64,000 nt of DNA from Flavonifractor hominis (GCF_040095835.1 NZ_JBBMFT010000001.1:558001-622000), one strand, 5' to 3'. Shown: positions 16,648-26,049, numbered from the stretch's first letter. A program made the numbers and translations. The notes: generated from the letters alone by a model not told the origin.

Positions 16648-17103
16648 TTATTTATGTCTGGTCAGTTCCCGGCGAACTGCCTTGGCAATGAGTTCCTGCC
16701 CTTCGGGTGTGGTTAAAAACTCCTCTACCACGGACCGAAGCTGCTCCCTGGCCTGCCGGCCTGCAAACAACGCATCCAGCATGGTAGCTCCCTCAGGGGC
16801 GGACTCGCTCCGGCGCTTTTTGACCGGTGCAGGAGCGGGCCGCGGTTCCTCCGGCTCTTCCTCATAAGCGCCGCTCATCCAGTCGCCCTGGCGGGTGCGG
16901 TCGTTGCTCTCCCCCCGCAGATACAGCAGAGAGACCCCAAAGTAGTCGGCCAGCTTTTCCTGCTGCTCCTTGGTCGGTGTCTGACGGCCGGTCTCAAACT
17001 TTTCAAAGGCATTCTTGGGAAATCCAAGCGCGGCCGACGCCGGGCCGCGGCCCAGGCCCGCCTGGGTACGCAATTCCTCAATGCGCTGTGCCATCGTTAC
17101 CAT
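16648..17103 (-). CDS. XRE-family helix-turn-helix protein
   Basis: A 151-residue protein. Residues ~5-63 are a Cro/CI-type HTH (RIEELRTQAGLGRGPASAALGFPKNAFEKFETG ... YFGVSLLYLRG). A Pro/Glu-rich linker (~78-100) and a helical C-terminal segment (EQLRSVVEEFLTTPEGQELIAK) follow and may mediate oligomerisation. It lies downstream of, and on the same strand as, the Ca2+ ATPase operon but 75 nt beyond that gene's end, so read-through is possible. Confidence 0.85.
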   Translation of the reverse strand: MVTMAQRIEELRTQAGLGRGPASAALGFPKNAFEKFETGRQTPTKEQQEKLADYFGVSLLYLRGESNDRTRQGDWMSGAYEEEPEEPRPAPAPVKKRRSESAPEGATMLDALFAGRQAREQLRSVVEEFLTTPEGQELIAKAVRRELTRHK

Positions 17104-17177
17104 AACATCGTACCTTCCTTCTCCTTGGTCTGGCAGACGTTATTATAGCCGAATCCACTCCGACGTGCAACGGGCAA

Positions 17178-19889
17178 TCAGTCCTTGTGGCTGCGGAAAA
17201 TCAGCTTGCGCAGAGTACCCACCGGCAGCACGATCAGGGAGAAGAGGACCACCCAGCCCCACTCGCTCAGGGTGAGAGGAGCCGTACGCAGAATGGGGCC
17301 GCCCACAAAGGTCATGAGCACCTGTACTCCGGCGATCAGGGCCATAATGTACAGGAACATCTTATTGCCGCCGATGTTGTCAAAGATATTGATCTTTTCG
17401 GTACGGGCATTGAAGCCGTTGAGCATGGCGGACAGGACATAGAAGCAGAAGAAGCCCGTCATAAAGTAGATATCACGGGTACCGAACACCAGCTCGCCCT
17501 CTGCACGGAACAAGCTCTGGAAGAAGGGATGCTCCAGGAAGAGAAGGCTGGCCGCCGTCAGATAGATGCCCATGGTGAGCAGAGACGACCACATATCCTT
17601 GCTGACAATGGACTCGTCCCGGCGCTTGGGCTTCTCATCCATGTAGCGGTCCAGAGCCGGCTCACCGCCCAGCGCCAGGGCCGCCAGGGTGTCCATCACG
17701 ATGTTGACCCACAGCATCTGAGTTACCGACAACGGAGTGCCCATGCCGGTAAAGGGACCGATAAAGGCGATAAGTACCGCACTGATGTTGATGGTAAGCT
17801 GGAATACAATAAACTTGCGGATGTTGTTGTAAATGGTGCGGCCATAGAGCACCGTCTTAACCAGAGAGTTGAAGTTGTCATCCAGGATGGTGATCTCGGC
17901 GGCCTCCTTGGACACCTCGGTGCCCGAGCCCATGGCAAAGCCCACGTCGGCCTTCTTGAGGGCGGGAGCGTCATTGACGCCGTCGCCCGTCATGCCCACC
18001 ACCAGGTTCATTTCCTGGGACACCCGGACCAGCCGGCTCTTGTCGGTGGGCAGGGCCCGGGCCACCACCCGCAGGCGGGGCAGGCGCTGCTTGAGCTCCT
18101 CATCGGACAGGGCTGCCAGATCGTCACTGGTGAGCACCAGATCGTCCTCCGACTCAATGAGCTTGGCGTCCCGGGCGATGGCGGCGGCAGTCTCCTTCTT
18201 GTCGCCGGTGACCATGACCACCTGGATGCCCGCCCGTTTGGCGGTGCGGATGGCCTGCACCGCCTCGGGCCGCAGCTCGTCACGGATGCCCACCAGGCCC
18301 ACAAAAGTCATGTCCTGGAGCAGATGCTCACCAATGCGGTTGTCCGAGGTAGCAAAGGCCAGGACACGCATGGCCTTCTCAGACAGGACAGCCATACGCT
18401 CCTCCAGCGCGGCTCGGACAGCCTCTGTCATGGGGTGGACCTGCAGGTCTTCGCCGTAGTAGTGGGTGCAGTAGGCCAGCAGCTTCTCCGGCGCGCCCTT
18501 GATGATGGCCCGGTCCAGCTTGCCCTTGATCTCACTGGCGGAATACTTGTTGGCGCTGTTGAACATCAGCGTCTCGCCGCATTCCAGCTTATAGGCTTCG
18601 TAGGCCAGGGTACCTTCCGGACCCACAAACTCATGCAGGGCCCGCTCGGTGGCGTTGCCGCCGGTGACCTGGAGCTTGCCGTTGTTTACAAGCGCTACGG
18701 CATTGGTATTGCCGCAAATGTTGATGAGCAGCATCTCCCGCAGGGCTTCGGGCACGTCCTGGAAGCTCTGATAGTCGCGGTTCTCCGCAGAGACAAAGTC
18801 CACCACCTGAAGCGCACCCTTGGTGATGGTGCCCGTCTTATCGGAAAAGAGGATATTGAGGCTGCCGGCGGTCTCGGCGCCGTCGATCTTGCGGATGAGG
18901 ATGTTGTCCTTGAGCAGCTTTTTCATGTTCAGTCCGGAGACCAGCGCAATCATCATGGGCAGGCCCTCAGGTACCGCCACCACGATGACCACCACCGCCA
19001 GAGTGATGGAGTGCACCAGATCGGACAGGATCTGCATCAGGTTGGGCATGGAGAAGTAGCTTGTGGCCCCCTCCAACAAAGTAGGATTGAAGAAGGCACA
19101 GTTGATCATAAAGGCCACGGCGATGAGGGTACCGCCGATATAGCCAAATCTGGAAATGACATCGGCCACCTTGCCCAGCTTGACCTTGAGGGGAGATTCT
19201 CGCTCCTCGTCGTCCTTGAGCTCCTGGGCCAGCTTGCCGAACTGGGACTGGTCGCCCACGCACTTGACCTGCATGACGGCCTCTCCGCTGGTGACCACCG
19301 CGCCGCGGTAGACCTTGTGCTTGTCCAGGAAGTCCACTTTATCCCCATCATAGACATAGTCGTCGGGCGCCGCCTTTTTGGGGGCCTCCTCGCTCTCACC
19401 GTTGAGGCTGGCCTGGTTCACTTTCAGCTCGCCTTCCACCAGCACGCCGTCGGCGCATACCTTGTCGCCCGCCTGCAGCAGAACAAAATCGCCGGTGACG
19501 ATGTCGTCGATCTTCAAATCACAGATCTGGACCACGCCGTCCCGCTTGCGGAACACCTTACACAGGATCTTGGAATACTCGTCCTGCAGCTTCTGGAAGA
19601 GCTGGTTGTTGGAATACTCGCTGTAAGTGGACACGGTGGTAGCCAGGACCACCGCGATGGCAATGCCCACAGCCTCCAGCCAGTCCCCCACCCCCACGAT
19701 GGCAAATACCACCGTGATGGCCAGGGCCACCGTCAGGATGCGGATGAGCGCGTCTCCCCGGAAGGTCTCCCAGAGTTCCTTCCAGAAGGAGGTCTGCTCC
19801 GGCGGCGTGAGGGCGTTGGAGCCGTGTTTCTTCCGGCTTTCTTCCGCCTGCTCATCCGTCAGAGCGGGGATTTCATGTCGTTTCAGCAT
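17178..19889 (-). CDS. Calcium-transporting P-type ATPase (P2B/PMCA-like)
   Basis: A 903-residue cation pump. It has an N-terminal cytosolic segment and membrane helices at ~52-90 and ~250-320. The actuator motif is SLNGES (161-166) and the ion-site motif is PEGLP (307-311). The phosphorylation site is D350 in SDKTGT, and TGDGVNDAPAL forms the hinge. A cluster of C-terminal helices completes the pump. PEGLP and the overall length fit P2-type Ca2+ pumps that export Ca2+ from the cytosol. It is the last gene of the Ter operon, 27 nt after the HAD gene. TerD proteins bind Ca2+, so a role in Ca2+ handling by the Ter system is a reasonable inference. Confidence 0.93.
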   Translation of the reverse strand: MLKRHEIPALTDEQAEESRKKHGSNALTPPEQTSFWKELWETFRGDALIRILTVALAITVVFAIVGVGDWLEAVGIAIAVVLATTVSTYSEYSNNQLFQKLQDEYSKILCKVFRKRDGVVQICDLKIDDIVTGDFVLLQAGDKVCADGVLVEGELKVNQASLNGESEEAPKKAAPDDYVYDGDKVDFLDKHKVYRGAVVTSGEAVMQVKCVGDQSQFGKLAQELKDDEERESPLKVKLGKVADVISRFGYIGGTLIAVAFMINCAFFNPTLLEGATSYFSMPNLMQILSDLVHSITLAVVVIVVAVPEGLPMMIALVSGLNMKKLLKDNILIRKIDGAETAGSLNILFSDKTGTITKGALQVVDFVSAENRDYQSFQDVPEALREMLLINICGNTNAVALVNNGKLQVTGGNATERALHEFVGPEGTLAYEAYKLECGETLMFNSANKYSASEIKGKLDRAIIKGAPEKLLAYCTHYYGEDLQVHPMTEAVRAALEERMAVLSEKAMRVLAFATSDNRIGEHLLQDMTFVGLVGIRDELRPEAVQAIRTAKRAGIQVVMVTGDKKETAAAIARDAKLIESEDDLVLTSDDLAALSDEELKQRLPRLRVVARALPTDKSRLVRVSQEMNLVVGMTGDGVNDAPALKKADVGFAMGSGTEVSKEAAEITILDDNFNSLVKTVLYGRTIYNNIRKFIVFQLTINISAVLIAFIGPFTGMGTPLSVTQMLWVNIVMDTLAALALGGEPALDRYMDEKPKRRDESIVSKDMWSSLLTMGIYLTAASLLFLEHPFFQSLFRAEGELVFGTRDIYFMTGFFCFYVLSAMLNGFNARTEKINIFDNIGGNKMFLYIMALIAGVQVLMTFVGGPILRTAPLTLSEWGWVVLFSLIVLPVGTLRKLIFRSHKD

Positions 19890-19916
19890 GGATCATTTCT
19901 CCTGTCACAGATAGAT

Positions 19917-20687
19917 TCAAAGTGCGTGCAGCAGGTCCGTCAGGACCTCTTCCGTACCGGCCTGGGCCGGCGCGTGGGAAAAGCGGATGGGAAAGCCCCA
20001 CTCCCCGCCCTCCAGTTCACAGCCCGCCAAAGACCAGGCCGTTTCGCAGACCCGGAGCATGGGCAGATCAAAGCCCGAATCCCCAAAGCCCACGGTATGA
20101 TCGTCTCCCTCCCGCTCCATGACATAGGCCAGTACCGCACCTTTGTCGATGGCCGCCGGAAAGAGATAGAGTTTTTTGCGCTGGCGGACCAGACTCCAGC
20201 CTGAACCGGCCAGTTCCTCTGCCAGCTGACCGCAGACCTGGTCGTCGAAGGCGTCCGCCTCTACAAAAAAGACCGCCAGATATTCGTACTGCTTGGACAG
20301 GCACTGGATACCGGGCAAGTCGGACAGCACCCGCCCCACCCCATCGCTCAGCGACAGAGGCAGGCCATGTACCACGGCGGCCACCCGGCGGCTCCACTCC
20401 CGGTCCAGCTCACCGTTGTACAGCAGATACAAGCCGTTCTGGGCCGCCAGATAGGGGCAGCTTCCATCCCCTACAAAAACCACCCGTCTGGCCTGCTCCA
20501 CTCCCCGCATGGTGTTGGGAAGAAACAGCACCTTTTTTTGCAGCTGCCGCAGGGCGGCAAGCGCCCCGGGCGTCATAAACCCGTAGGGCTCTCCCAGGCG
20601 GTACTCGGCGGGGACCACCGCCGGAGACTCGGTCAGGCGGCCCCGGGAAAAAATCAGCGTGCGGTCCAGATCGGCAGTAAAGATCAT
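19917..20687 (-). CDS. HAD-family hydrolase of the Ter operon
   Basis: A 256-residue Cof/SPP-like HAD phosphatase. The catalytic motif is DLDRTLIF at residues ~6-13 and motif IV is GFGDSGFDLPML near residue 208, with a cap domain between. The start at 20687 is chosen for GGGAGGGACGG upstream and its 4-nt ATGA overlap with the StiP-like gene. In Ter systems such HADs belong to a proposed biosynthetic module, together with phosphoribosyltransferases and a citrate-lyase-like enzyme, that makes a nucleoside-like metabolite. The actual substrate is unknown. Confidence 0.88.
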   Translation of the reverse strand: MIFTADLDRTLIFSRGRLTESPAVVPAEYRLGEPYGFMTPGALAALRQLQKKVLFLPNTMRGVEQARRVVFVGDGSCPYLAAQNGLYLLYNGELDREWSRRVAAVVHGLPLSLSDGVGRVLSDLPGIQCLSKQYEYLAVFFVEADAFDDQVCGQLAEELAGSGWSLVRQRKKLYLFPAAIDKGAVLAYVMEREGDDHTVGFGDSGFDLPMLRVCETAWSLAGCELEGGEWGFPIRFSHAPAQAGTEEVLTDLLHAL

Positions 20688-21790
20688 TCCGTCCCTCCCC
20701 GCCGGTCGGCGATAAGCCCACAGCACAGGTAGGGCATATCGGGATAGACCTCCACCGGAACCCCCCGCTCCCGGGCCAACAAGAGGATATGAGCGGTATC
20801 CGGATGATTCGCCTCCCGCACCAGCACCCGGTCAGGCACCCGACGCAGAAGCACCCGGGTGGTTTCGCCGATGCTGGGCTTGATGCGGTTGATATCGGAG
20901 ATCCCGAAGTGTACTCCAATGCGCTCCACCGCCGTCATACCTCGCCAGTCGGGCGTGCGGTCCTCCCGCTCCAGCGCTGCAAGGCGGGATAAGATCGCCC
21001 CTTCCTGCGGTACAAACTGCGCCGTGACCGCATCCAGATACCGCGCTGTCTGGTCCAGGGGGGCAAACTCCCGGTAGACCCGTACCCCGTGAAAATCCTC
21101 CGGTCCCACCAGCGCGGTGTTGTGTACGGTCCGGCTGATGAGTCCGCAGATGGTAGAGTTGAGACAGCAGGATGGATTGATGAAATCCTCCCGGGTGGCA
21201 TAGAGATCGGTGGAATGGGCCGGGTCGGCCAGCACCGCCAGGATGGGGGCGATGGCCCCGCCGTGCCCGGCATTGTAGGCGTCACAGGACTCCCGCAGCT
21301 GCCGGGTGATCATTCCCTTTCCCGTCCAGCCGTCCACAAACACCAAGGTCTGTCCCGGATGCCGGGCGAGGATATAGGAGATGGCATTGGCGTCAAAGCC
21401 CTTGCCCCGGATGATGCTCACCCCGTAATGGGGCACCTCTATACCCAACCGCAGCCGGGCATAGCGGGTCATGAGCGCCCCGCAGGGCGTGCCGGCCCGC
21501 ACCAGGGATACCAGCACCGGCTGCCGGAAGCGCTCCAGCACCAGACGGGTCAGTACCCCGGTGTACTCCGCCACCCGGGGCACCTGGGTCTGCATCAGCT
21601 GGTCAAATACCTGCATATACGCCGGGCTTGGGACCTGCTCGATGGGCAGATCCTCCGAGTAGTGCCGCCCGGCCTGGATCTCCCGCTCCCGGCAATCCGT
21701 GGGCCGCTCGGCCACCCGGCCTGTTACATCCTGGAGCAGAAGGGTCACGTCTGCCGGGTCAAAGCTGCCGGGCGGATCCAACGGCTTCAC
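20684..21790 (-). CDS. StiP-like protein (Ter-associated, phosphoribosyltransferase-like fold)
   Basis: A 368-residue protein of the family annotated as cysteine protease StiP. Features seen are PPGSFDPADVTLLLQDV near the N-terminus, GRHYSEDLPIE, LVSLVRAGTPCGAL with the conserved cysteine, and LVFVDGWTGKGMI, which resembles a PRPP-binding loop. The GTG start at 21790 has AGGAGGTGGTG upstream and overlaps the preceding gene's stop by 4 nt. It is tightly coupled to the HAD gene below and the TRSP-type phosphoribosyltransferase above. The protease label comes from family annotation; the sequence equally suggests a phosphoribosyltransferase-derived enzyme. Confidence 0.85.
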   Translation of the reverse strand: MKPLDPPGSFDPADVTLLLQDVTGRVAERPTDCREREIQAGRHYSEDLPIEQVPSPAYMQVFDQLMQTQVPRVAEYTGVLTRLVLERFRQPVLVSLVRAGTPCGALMTRYARLRLGIEVPHYGVSIIRGKGFDANAISYILARHPGQTLVFVDGWTGKGMITRQLRESCDAYNAGHGGAIAPILAVLADPAHSTDLYATREDFINPSCCLNSTICGLISRTVHNTALVGPEDFHGVRVYREFAPLDQTARYLDAVTAQFVPQEGAILSRLAALEREDRTPDWRGMTAVERIGVHFGISDINRIKPSIGETTRVLLRRVPDRVLVREANHPDTAHILLLARERGVPVEVYPDMPYLCCGLIADRRGGTE

Positions 21791-23028
21791 AACAGCACCA
21801 CCTCCTGCTGTTCCATACCACGCCCGGCCAGCCAACCCATCAGCTGTTGGGCGCCCTGGGCGCGGAAACTCGCCTGCTCCGCCAAGAGCACCACCCTTCG
21901 GTAGCGCCCCTGAGGAACATTGTAGATGTACCCGGCGGCGCTGTATCCGTCCGGGGGCTGGAATTGCACCCCGCAGGTGACCGCCGAACCGGTCAGTGGA
22001 TAGACCGGGCTCTGCGTGGTGGAGTGGAAGGCGCTGGCGCCGCAGTAGCCGGCGATGAGGGCAGGCTCATAAATGAGCTCCCCCGTACCCAGAAACAGGG
22101 TATCCTCCCCTGCCGGCCCCAGGCTCCGGGCCACCCGGCGGCAGAAGGCTTCGCATTCCGCCTGGTCCCTGGGGGTGAGCAAGGTGCGCCCCATGCTCCC
22201 GCCCCGTTCCAGCGTTTGCGGAGCTATGGGAGTACCTGGCCATTCCCGGCAGTCGTCCAGAGCAAAGGGGGGCAGCGTCCCACGCTTCTCCCCCACAATC
22301 CGGCCGTGGAGCAGGCTGACCAGCTCGATCTCCACCCCCAACCGCCGGGCCAATTCCTCACGGTTGGCCTCGTCGGTCCAGTCCAGCAGAGTCAGCAGGG
22401 TAAAACGCCGGATGCCAAAGCGGCGGTGGAGGGCCTCCACCAGCTTCAGCGCCGTATTGCCGGTGGTAAGCTCATCATCCACCAGCACCGCCCGGGTCCA
22501 CCCCGCCCGCTCGCCCAGTCCGGGCGCCACGTGGAGCAGATGGGTCCTGGCGTGGGAGTGGGACTCTTCAAAATATACCGTGTCCCACCCATCCAAGGGC
22601 AGGCGGGTGGTGCTGAGGTAGTCCCACGCCCCGTCATAACAGGCCGCCACCGCCCGGGCAAGGCCGGTGGCCGTCTCGGCAAAGCCGACGAACAGGGTGC
22701 GCTCCTCCGGCGGCAGAACCACACGTGAAGTCGCCAGGGCCTCCATCAGGGTGGGAAAGTCCGTCCGGTCGGTCCCCCGGACCACACCGGCCCAGCGCTC
22801 CCATTCCCCGCCGCCGGAACAGGCCAGAGCCAGCAGCTTTCCTGCCGCTGGAAGTACCTGGGGCCGGATGGGCAGGTGCTTGCCCAGCACCCGGCTGACA
22901 AAGAGGAAACTGCGCTTTGGATTTTTCCGTACCGCCAGGGCAAACAGATCCTCCGGCATCAGGCCGAACCGGGCTGGCTCCAGCTCCAGCTTCAAATCCA
23001 GGACCTGTGGAAAGGTATACTCAGTCAC
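21787..23028 (-). CDS. Phosphoribosyltransferase with TRSP domain (Ter-associated)
   Basis: A 413-residue protein. The N-terminal half has a type-I phosphoribosyltransferase pattern with the PRPP loop LVDDELTTGNTALKLVEAL near residues 177-195. The C-terminal half has a TRSP-like region with FLGTGELIYEPALIAGYCG. The start is a GTG at 23028, overlapping the end of the HpcH-like gene by 8 nt. The set of two such enzymes plus an aldolase and a HAD phosphatase in one operon is the Ter biosynthetic module described by comparative genomics. Confidence 0.87.
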   Translation of the reverse strand: MTEYTFPQVLDLKLELEPARFGLMPEDLFALAVRKNPKRSFLFVSRVLGKHLPIRPQVLPAAGKLLALACSGGGEWERWAGVVRGTDRTDFPTLMEALATSRVVLPPEERTLFVGFAETATGLARAVAACYDGAWDYLSTTRLPLDGWDTVYFEESHSHARTHLLHVAPGLGERAGWTRAVLVDDELTTGNTALKLVEALHRRFGIRRFTLLTLLDWTDEANREELARRLGVEIELVSLLHGRIVGEKRGTLPPFALDDCREWPGTPIAPQTLERGGSMGRTLLTPRDQAECEAFCRRVARSLGPAGEDTLFLGTGELIYEPALIAGYCGASAFHSTTQSPVYPLTGSAVTCGVQFQPPDGYSAAGYIYNVPQGRYRRVVLLAEQASFRAQGAQQLMGWLAGRGMEQQEVVLL

Positions 23029-24136
23029 CAGTCACCGCCCCTTCCAGCGCGGCGGCCAGCGCGGCCCTGGACACACCCTCCCGCAGTACACCGTAGACCT
23101 CAGCCTGGGCCAGTATTTTCTCCGCCCAGACGGCATGAGGTTTACGCTCGTTCATCTTGTTGCGCCGGGTCCCGGCCAACACGCCCCGCTCCGGAGCCTC
23201 CTCCGCCAGGATGGACCGGGCATCCTCCCACAGCTCCCGGGGTACGGCGCAGGCGGCCTGCACCGCCGGAAGCTGAGCGGGATGGACGCAGGTCTTGCCC
23301 AGAAAACCGTTCTGCCGGTCCAGTGCCAGCTCCCGCTCCAGTCCAATCCGCTCGGCGCTGCCGGCCGGGCCGTAATATTCCCACACCGGGGCGCTGAGGG
23401 TATAACGGTCCCCCAGGCCAAAGACCCGCACCCCGTCCGCCAGAACCTGAGCCACAGGGAGCACTTCATAGACCGGGGTATCCACTTCCCGCCGGACCCC
23501 CAGCAGGCCGCACAGGTCGGTGGCACCGACGCGGATATTGAGGATGCGGTCATAGTGCGCCTCGGTACTCTCCCGCATCCGCCGCAGCAGGGCCAACCGA
23601 TCTTGGGAATCCATCAGCTCCTCCGACTCCAGGATAGGCATGGCATAAAAGGGCTGGACGGCCCGGGCAGCGATGCTCTCCACGCATTGGAGCAGCCCCT
23701 CCAGGCCATCGGCCGTGACTTTGGGCAGGATCACGCCGGTGAGCACCGGGCTCAGCCGGGCAAAGGCGTCCCCCAGTCGCTCCAGCATGGCCAGATCCTT
23801 TACCCGCACAAAGAGTAAGGGCAGTTTTTCCGGTGGCAGCTGCCCCTGTTCTGAGGCCGCACACAACCGCTCCAACTGACGCACGGTGTTCTCCTCCGCC
23901 GCCCGCCGGGCGCAGTCGCCTACCGCATCCTCCAGACAAAAGGCCATGGACGTCAGCAGAGGAACCCGCTGCTCCAGAACAATGTCTGCCCCATCGGTCC
24001 GGGAACCGGGTGTATAGAGCAACCCACCCACCGCCCGGCGCAGCCGTTCTCTGGGCGTCTGCTTGTCAAACGGCGACGGAGTCCGCCAAAACAGATGTGT
24101 CTGCTCCTCCACCGTCAAGTGCTGATAATACTTCAT
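23021..24136 (-). CDS. HpcH/HpaI aldolase or citrate-lyase-like enzyme (Ter-associated)
   Basis: A 371-residue TIM-barrel-type enzyme related to the citrate lyase beta subunit and HpcH aldolases. Visible features are GGLLYTPGSRTDGADIVL, SMAFCLEDAVGD with the acidic metal ligands, VILPKVT, and NGFLGKTCVHPAQLPAVQ, a hallmark of the citE superfamily. It probably makes or breaks a C-C bond in the Ter nucleoside-like product. It overlaps the TRSP phosphoribosyltransferase gene and lies 78 nt after the last TerD gene, across a 12-bp hairpin. Confidence 0.88.
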   Translation of the reverse strand: MKYYQHLTVEEQTHLFWRTPSPFDKQTPRERLRRAVGGLLYTPGSRTDGADIVLEQRVPLLTSMAFCLEDAVGDCARRAAEENTVRQLERLCAASEQGQLPPEKLPLLFVRVKDLAMLERLGDAFARLSPVLTGVILPKVTADGLEGLLQCVESIAARAVQPFYAMPILESEELMDSQDRLALLRRMRESTEAHYDRILNIRVGATDLCGLLGVRREVDTPVYEVLPVAQVLADGVRVFGLGDRYTLSAPVWEYYGPAGSAERIGLERELALDRQNGFLGKTCVHPAQLPAVQAACAVPRELWEDARSILAEEAPERGVLAGTRRNKMNERKPHAVWAEKILAQAEVYGVLREGVSRAALAAALEGAVTGD

Positions 24137-24165
24137 GGTCCGATTAAACTACCTTCCGATTAAAC

Positions 24166-24199
24166 GCCCCCGGGCGGAAAGGTCACGCCGCCCGGGGGC
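24166..24199. other. Intra-operon hairpin between terD-type and hpcH-like genes
   Basis: Arms 24166-24177 and 24188-24199 form a perfect 12-bp GC-rich stem with a 10-nt loop. On the operon's minus strand only GTTTAATC follows, so it is at best a partial terminator. It may also act as an mRNA stabiliser or processing site. Confidence 0.6.
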
Positions 24200-24214
24200 A
24201 AGTTTTTAAGAGAA

Positions 24215-24793
24215 TCAGACGTCCAGCCCGTACTGGCGGCACAGGGCTTCCAGTCCGCCATTGAACCCGGAGCCTACCGCGGCAAATTTCCATTCACCGT
24301 TGTAGCGGTAGATCTCGGCAAACACAATGGCCGTTTCGGTGGAATAGTCCTCTCCCAGATCATACCGGAGCAGTTCGACCCCGGTCTGCTTGTCCACCAG
24401 ACGAACGAAAGCATTGGCCACCTGGCCAAAGTTCTGACCACGGGCAGGGGCATCGTAAATGGTGACTGTAATGGCGATCTTCTGCACATAGTCGGGCACT
24501 TTGGCAAATTCAATGGTGATGGATTCGTCGTCACCATCGCCTTCACCAGTGCGGTTATCGCCCGAGTGCACCACACTGCCGGCAGGATCCTGCAGGTTAT
24601 TATAGAAAATGAAGTCGGTATCGTGGGCACATTTTCCGTTGGCATCCAGCAGGAAGATGGATGCATCCAGATCGTAGTCCGCACCGGAATCATACTGCTT
24701 GATGTCCCAGCCCAGACCCACCAGTGCCACACTCAGGCCGGGCGCCTCCTTGCTCAGGCTGATCTTCTGTCCCTTGGAAAGATTGATAGGCAT
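24215..24793 (-). CDS. TerD family Ca2+-binding stress protein
   Basis: A 192-residue single TerD domain. It begins MPINLSKGQKISL, the family start, and includes YDLDASIFLLD and SGDNRTGEGDGDDE, the acidic Ca2+-binding loop. It ends GFNGGLEALCRQYGLDV. The ATG at 24793 is chosen over one two codons upstream because of spacing from GGGGGAAA and because it matches the N-terminus of its paralogue. TerD proteins are cytosolic Ca2+-binding scaffolds of the Ter stress system. This is the last of three tandem copies. Confidence 0.95.
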   Translation of the reverse strand: MPINLSKGQKISLSKEAPGLSVALVGLGWDIKQYDSGADYDLDASIFLLDANGKCAHDTDFIFYNNLQDPAGSVVHSGDNRTGEGDGDDESITIEFAKVPDYVQKIAITVTIYDAPARGQNFGQVANAFVRLVDKQTGVELLRYDLGEDYSTETAIVFAEIYRYNGEWKFAAVGSGFNGGLEALCRQYGLDV

Positions 24794-24831
24794 ATGCATT
24801 TCCCCCTTTTCTGCCCCATGCTGCGTGATAT

Positions 24832-25440
24832 TTACATATACCGGCGCACCAGGTCGGAGATGCCGGCATCGTTCCCCGGCTGCCCGATGGCGTTAAACTT
24901 CCAGGCGCCGTTATGGCGGTAGATCTCGCCCACGATCATGGAGGTCTTCCCGCCGTAGTCTTCCGTCAGGTTATAGCTGGCAATGGTCTCGCTGGCGCCC
25001 TTGTCCACAATGCGGATATAGGCGTGCTCCACCATACCGAAATGCTGCTTGCGGGAGACGCACTCGTAGATGGTGACCACAAATACGATCCGGCTGATAT
25101 TCTGAGGTACCCGGGTCAGATCCACCAGGATCTGCTCGGAGTCCTCCATACCGCCCATGGTACCGCCCACCAGATTGTCGCCGCAGTGGTGGACACAGCC
25201 GGTGGCGTGATCCTTATGATTGAAAAAGATCACATCGTCCTTGTTGGCCACCTTCCCCTGGTCATTCAGCAGAAGCACCGACGCGTCGATATCCACATCT
25301 GACTTCTGTTTGAACAGGCCCATCAGTCCGCCCGGCTTTTTGACCTCCTGCCAGCCAAGTCCCACCATAATGTTGGTCAGCTGGGAGCCATCCTTCTTGC
25401 TCAGATCGATCTTCTGTCCCTTTTGCAGTGAAATTGCCAT
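24832..25440 (-). CDS. TerD family protein, TerZ/TerE-like variant
   Basis: A 202-residue TerD domain that is clearly divergent from its neighbours. The loop after DVDIDASVLLLND is altered (CGDNLVGGTMGGMEDSEQ), and an insertion KKPGGLMGLFKQKSD occurs near residue 40. Such members are usually labelled TerZ or TerE. The remaining acidic residues could still bind Ca2+. It begins MAISLQKGQKIDL behind AAAGCAGG and lies between two canonical copies, 38 nt from one and 30 nt from the other. Confidence 0.93.
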   Translation of the reverse strand: MAISLQKGQKIDLSKKDGSQLTNIMVGLGWQEVKKPGGLMGLFKQKSDVDIDASVLLLNDQGKVANKDDVIFFNHKDHATGCVHHCGDNLVGGTMGGMEDSEQILVDLTRVPQNISRIVFVVTIYECVSRKQHFGMVEHAYIRIVDKGASETIASYNLTEDYGGKTSMIVGEIYRHNGAWKFNAIGQPGNDAGISDLVRRYM

Positions 25441-25470
25441 ACTTGCACCTGCTTTCTCACATTCGTTCGA

Positions 25471-26049
25471 TCAGACATCCAGGCCGTAGTTGCGGCACAG
25501 CGCGGCCAAGCCGCCGCTGAAACCGGAGCCCACGGCCGCGAACTTCCACTCCCCGTTGTGACGGTACAGTTCACCCACCACAATGGCGGTCTCTACCGAG
25601 TAGTCCTCACCAAGGTCATAGCGGATGAGTTCCTCGTTCTTGGCGGTATCTACGATGCGGATATAGGCATTGGACACCTGGCCAAAATTCTGGCCCCGGG
25701 CTTCCGCCTCATGGATGGTAACCGTGAAGGCAACCTTGGCCACATTGGCGGGCACCTTGCTCAGGGTAATATTGACCGACTCATCGTCACCCTCGCCTGC
25801 ACCGGTGCGGTTGTCGCCGGAATAGACCACGCTGCCGGCCGCATCCTGGGCGTTGTTATAAAAGATGAAATTGGTATCCGTCTCCACCTTTCCCTGCTCG
25901 TTGGTCATAAAAACAGAGACGTCCAGGTCGAACTCATGGCCGCCGTCATAGCGGTTGGTGTCCCATCCCAGGCCGGCCATAATGTGGTCCAGACCTGCGT
26001 TGCCCTTGGTGAGGTCTACCTTCTGGCCCTTGGAAAGATTAATCGGCAT
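25471..26049 (-). CDS. TerD family Ca2+-binding stress protein
   Basis: A 192-residue canonical TerD protein beginning MPINLSKGQKVDLTKG, with EFDLDVSVFMTNEQ, SGDNRTGAGEGDDESV, and the C-terminal GFSGGLAALCRNYGLDV. It closely resembles the protein at 24215, pointing to a duplication around the divergent middle copy. A good GGAGTG site precedes the start. It follows telA by 96 nt. Confidence 0.95.
   Translation of the reverse strand: MPINLSKGQKVDLTKGNAGLDHIMAGLGWDTNRYDGGHEFDLDVSVFMTNEQGKVETDTNFIFYNNAQDAAGSVVYSGDNRTGAGEGDDESVNITLSKVPANVAKVAFTVTIHEAEARGQNFGQVSNAYIRIVDTAKNEELIRYDLGEDYSVETAIVVGELYRHNGEWKFAAVGSGFSGGLAALCRNYGLDV

Noticed and set aside
17187..20204. A 1005-codon open frame on the plus strand
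   Set aside because: It is antisense to the Ca2+ ATPase and HAD genes, is rich in His, Gln and Gly, has no family pattern, and arises from the GC-rich codons of the real genes.
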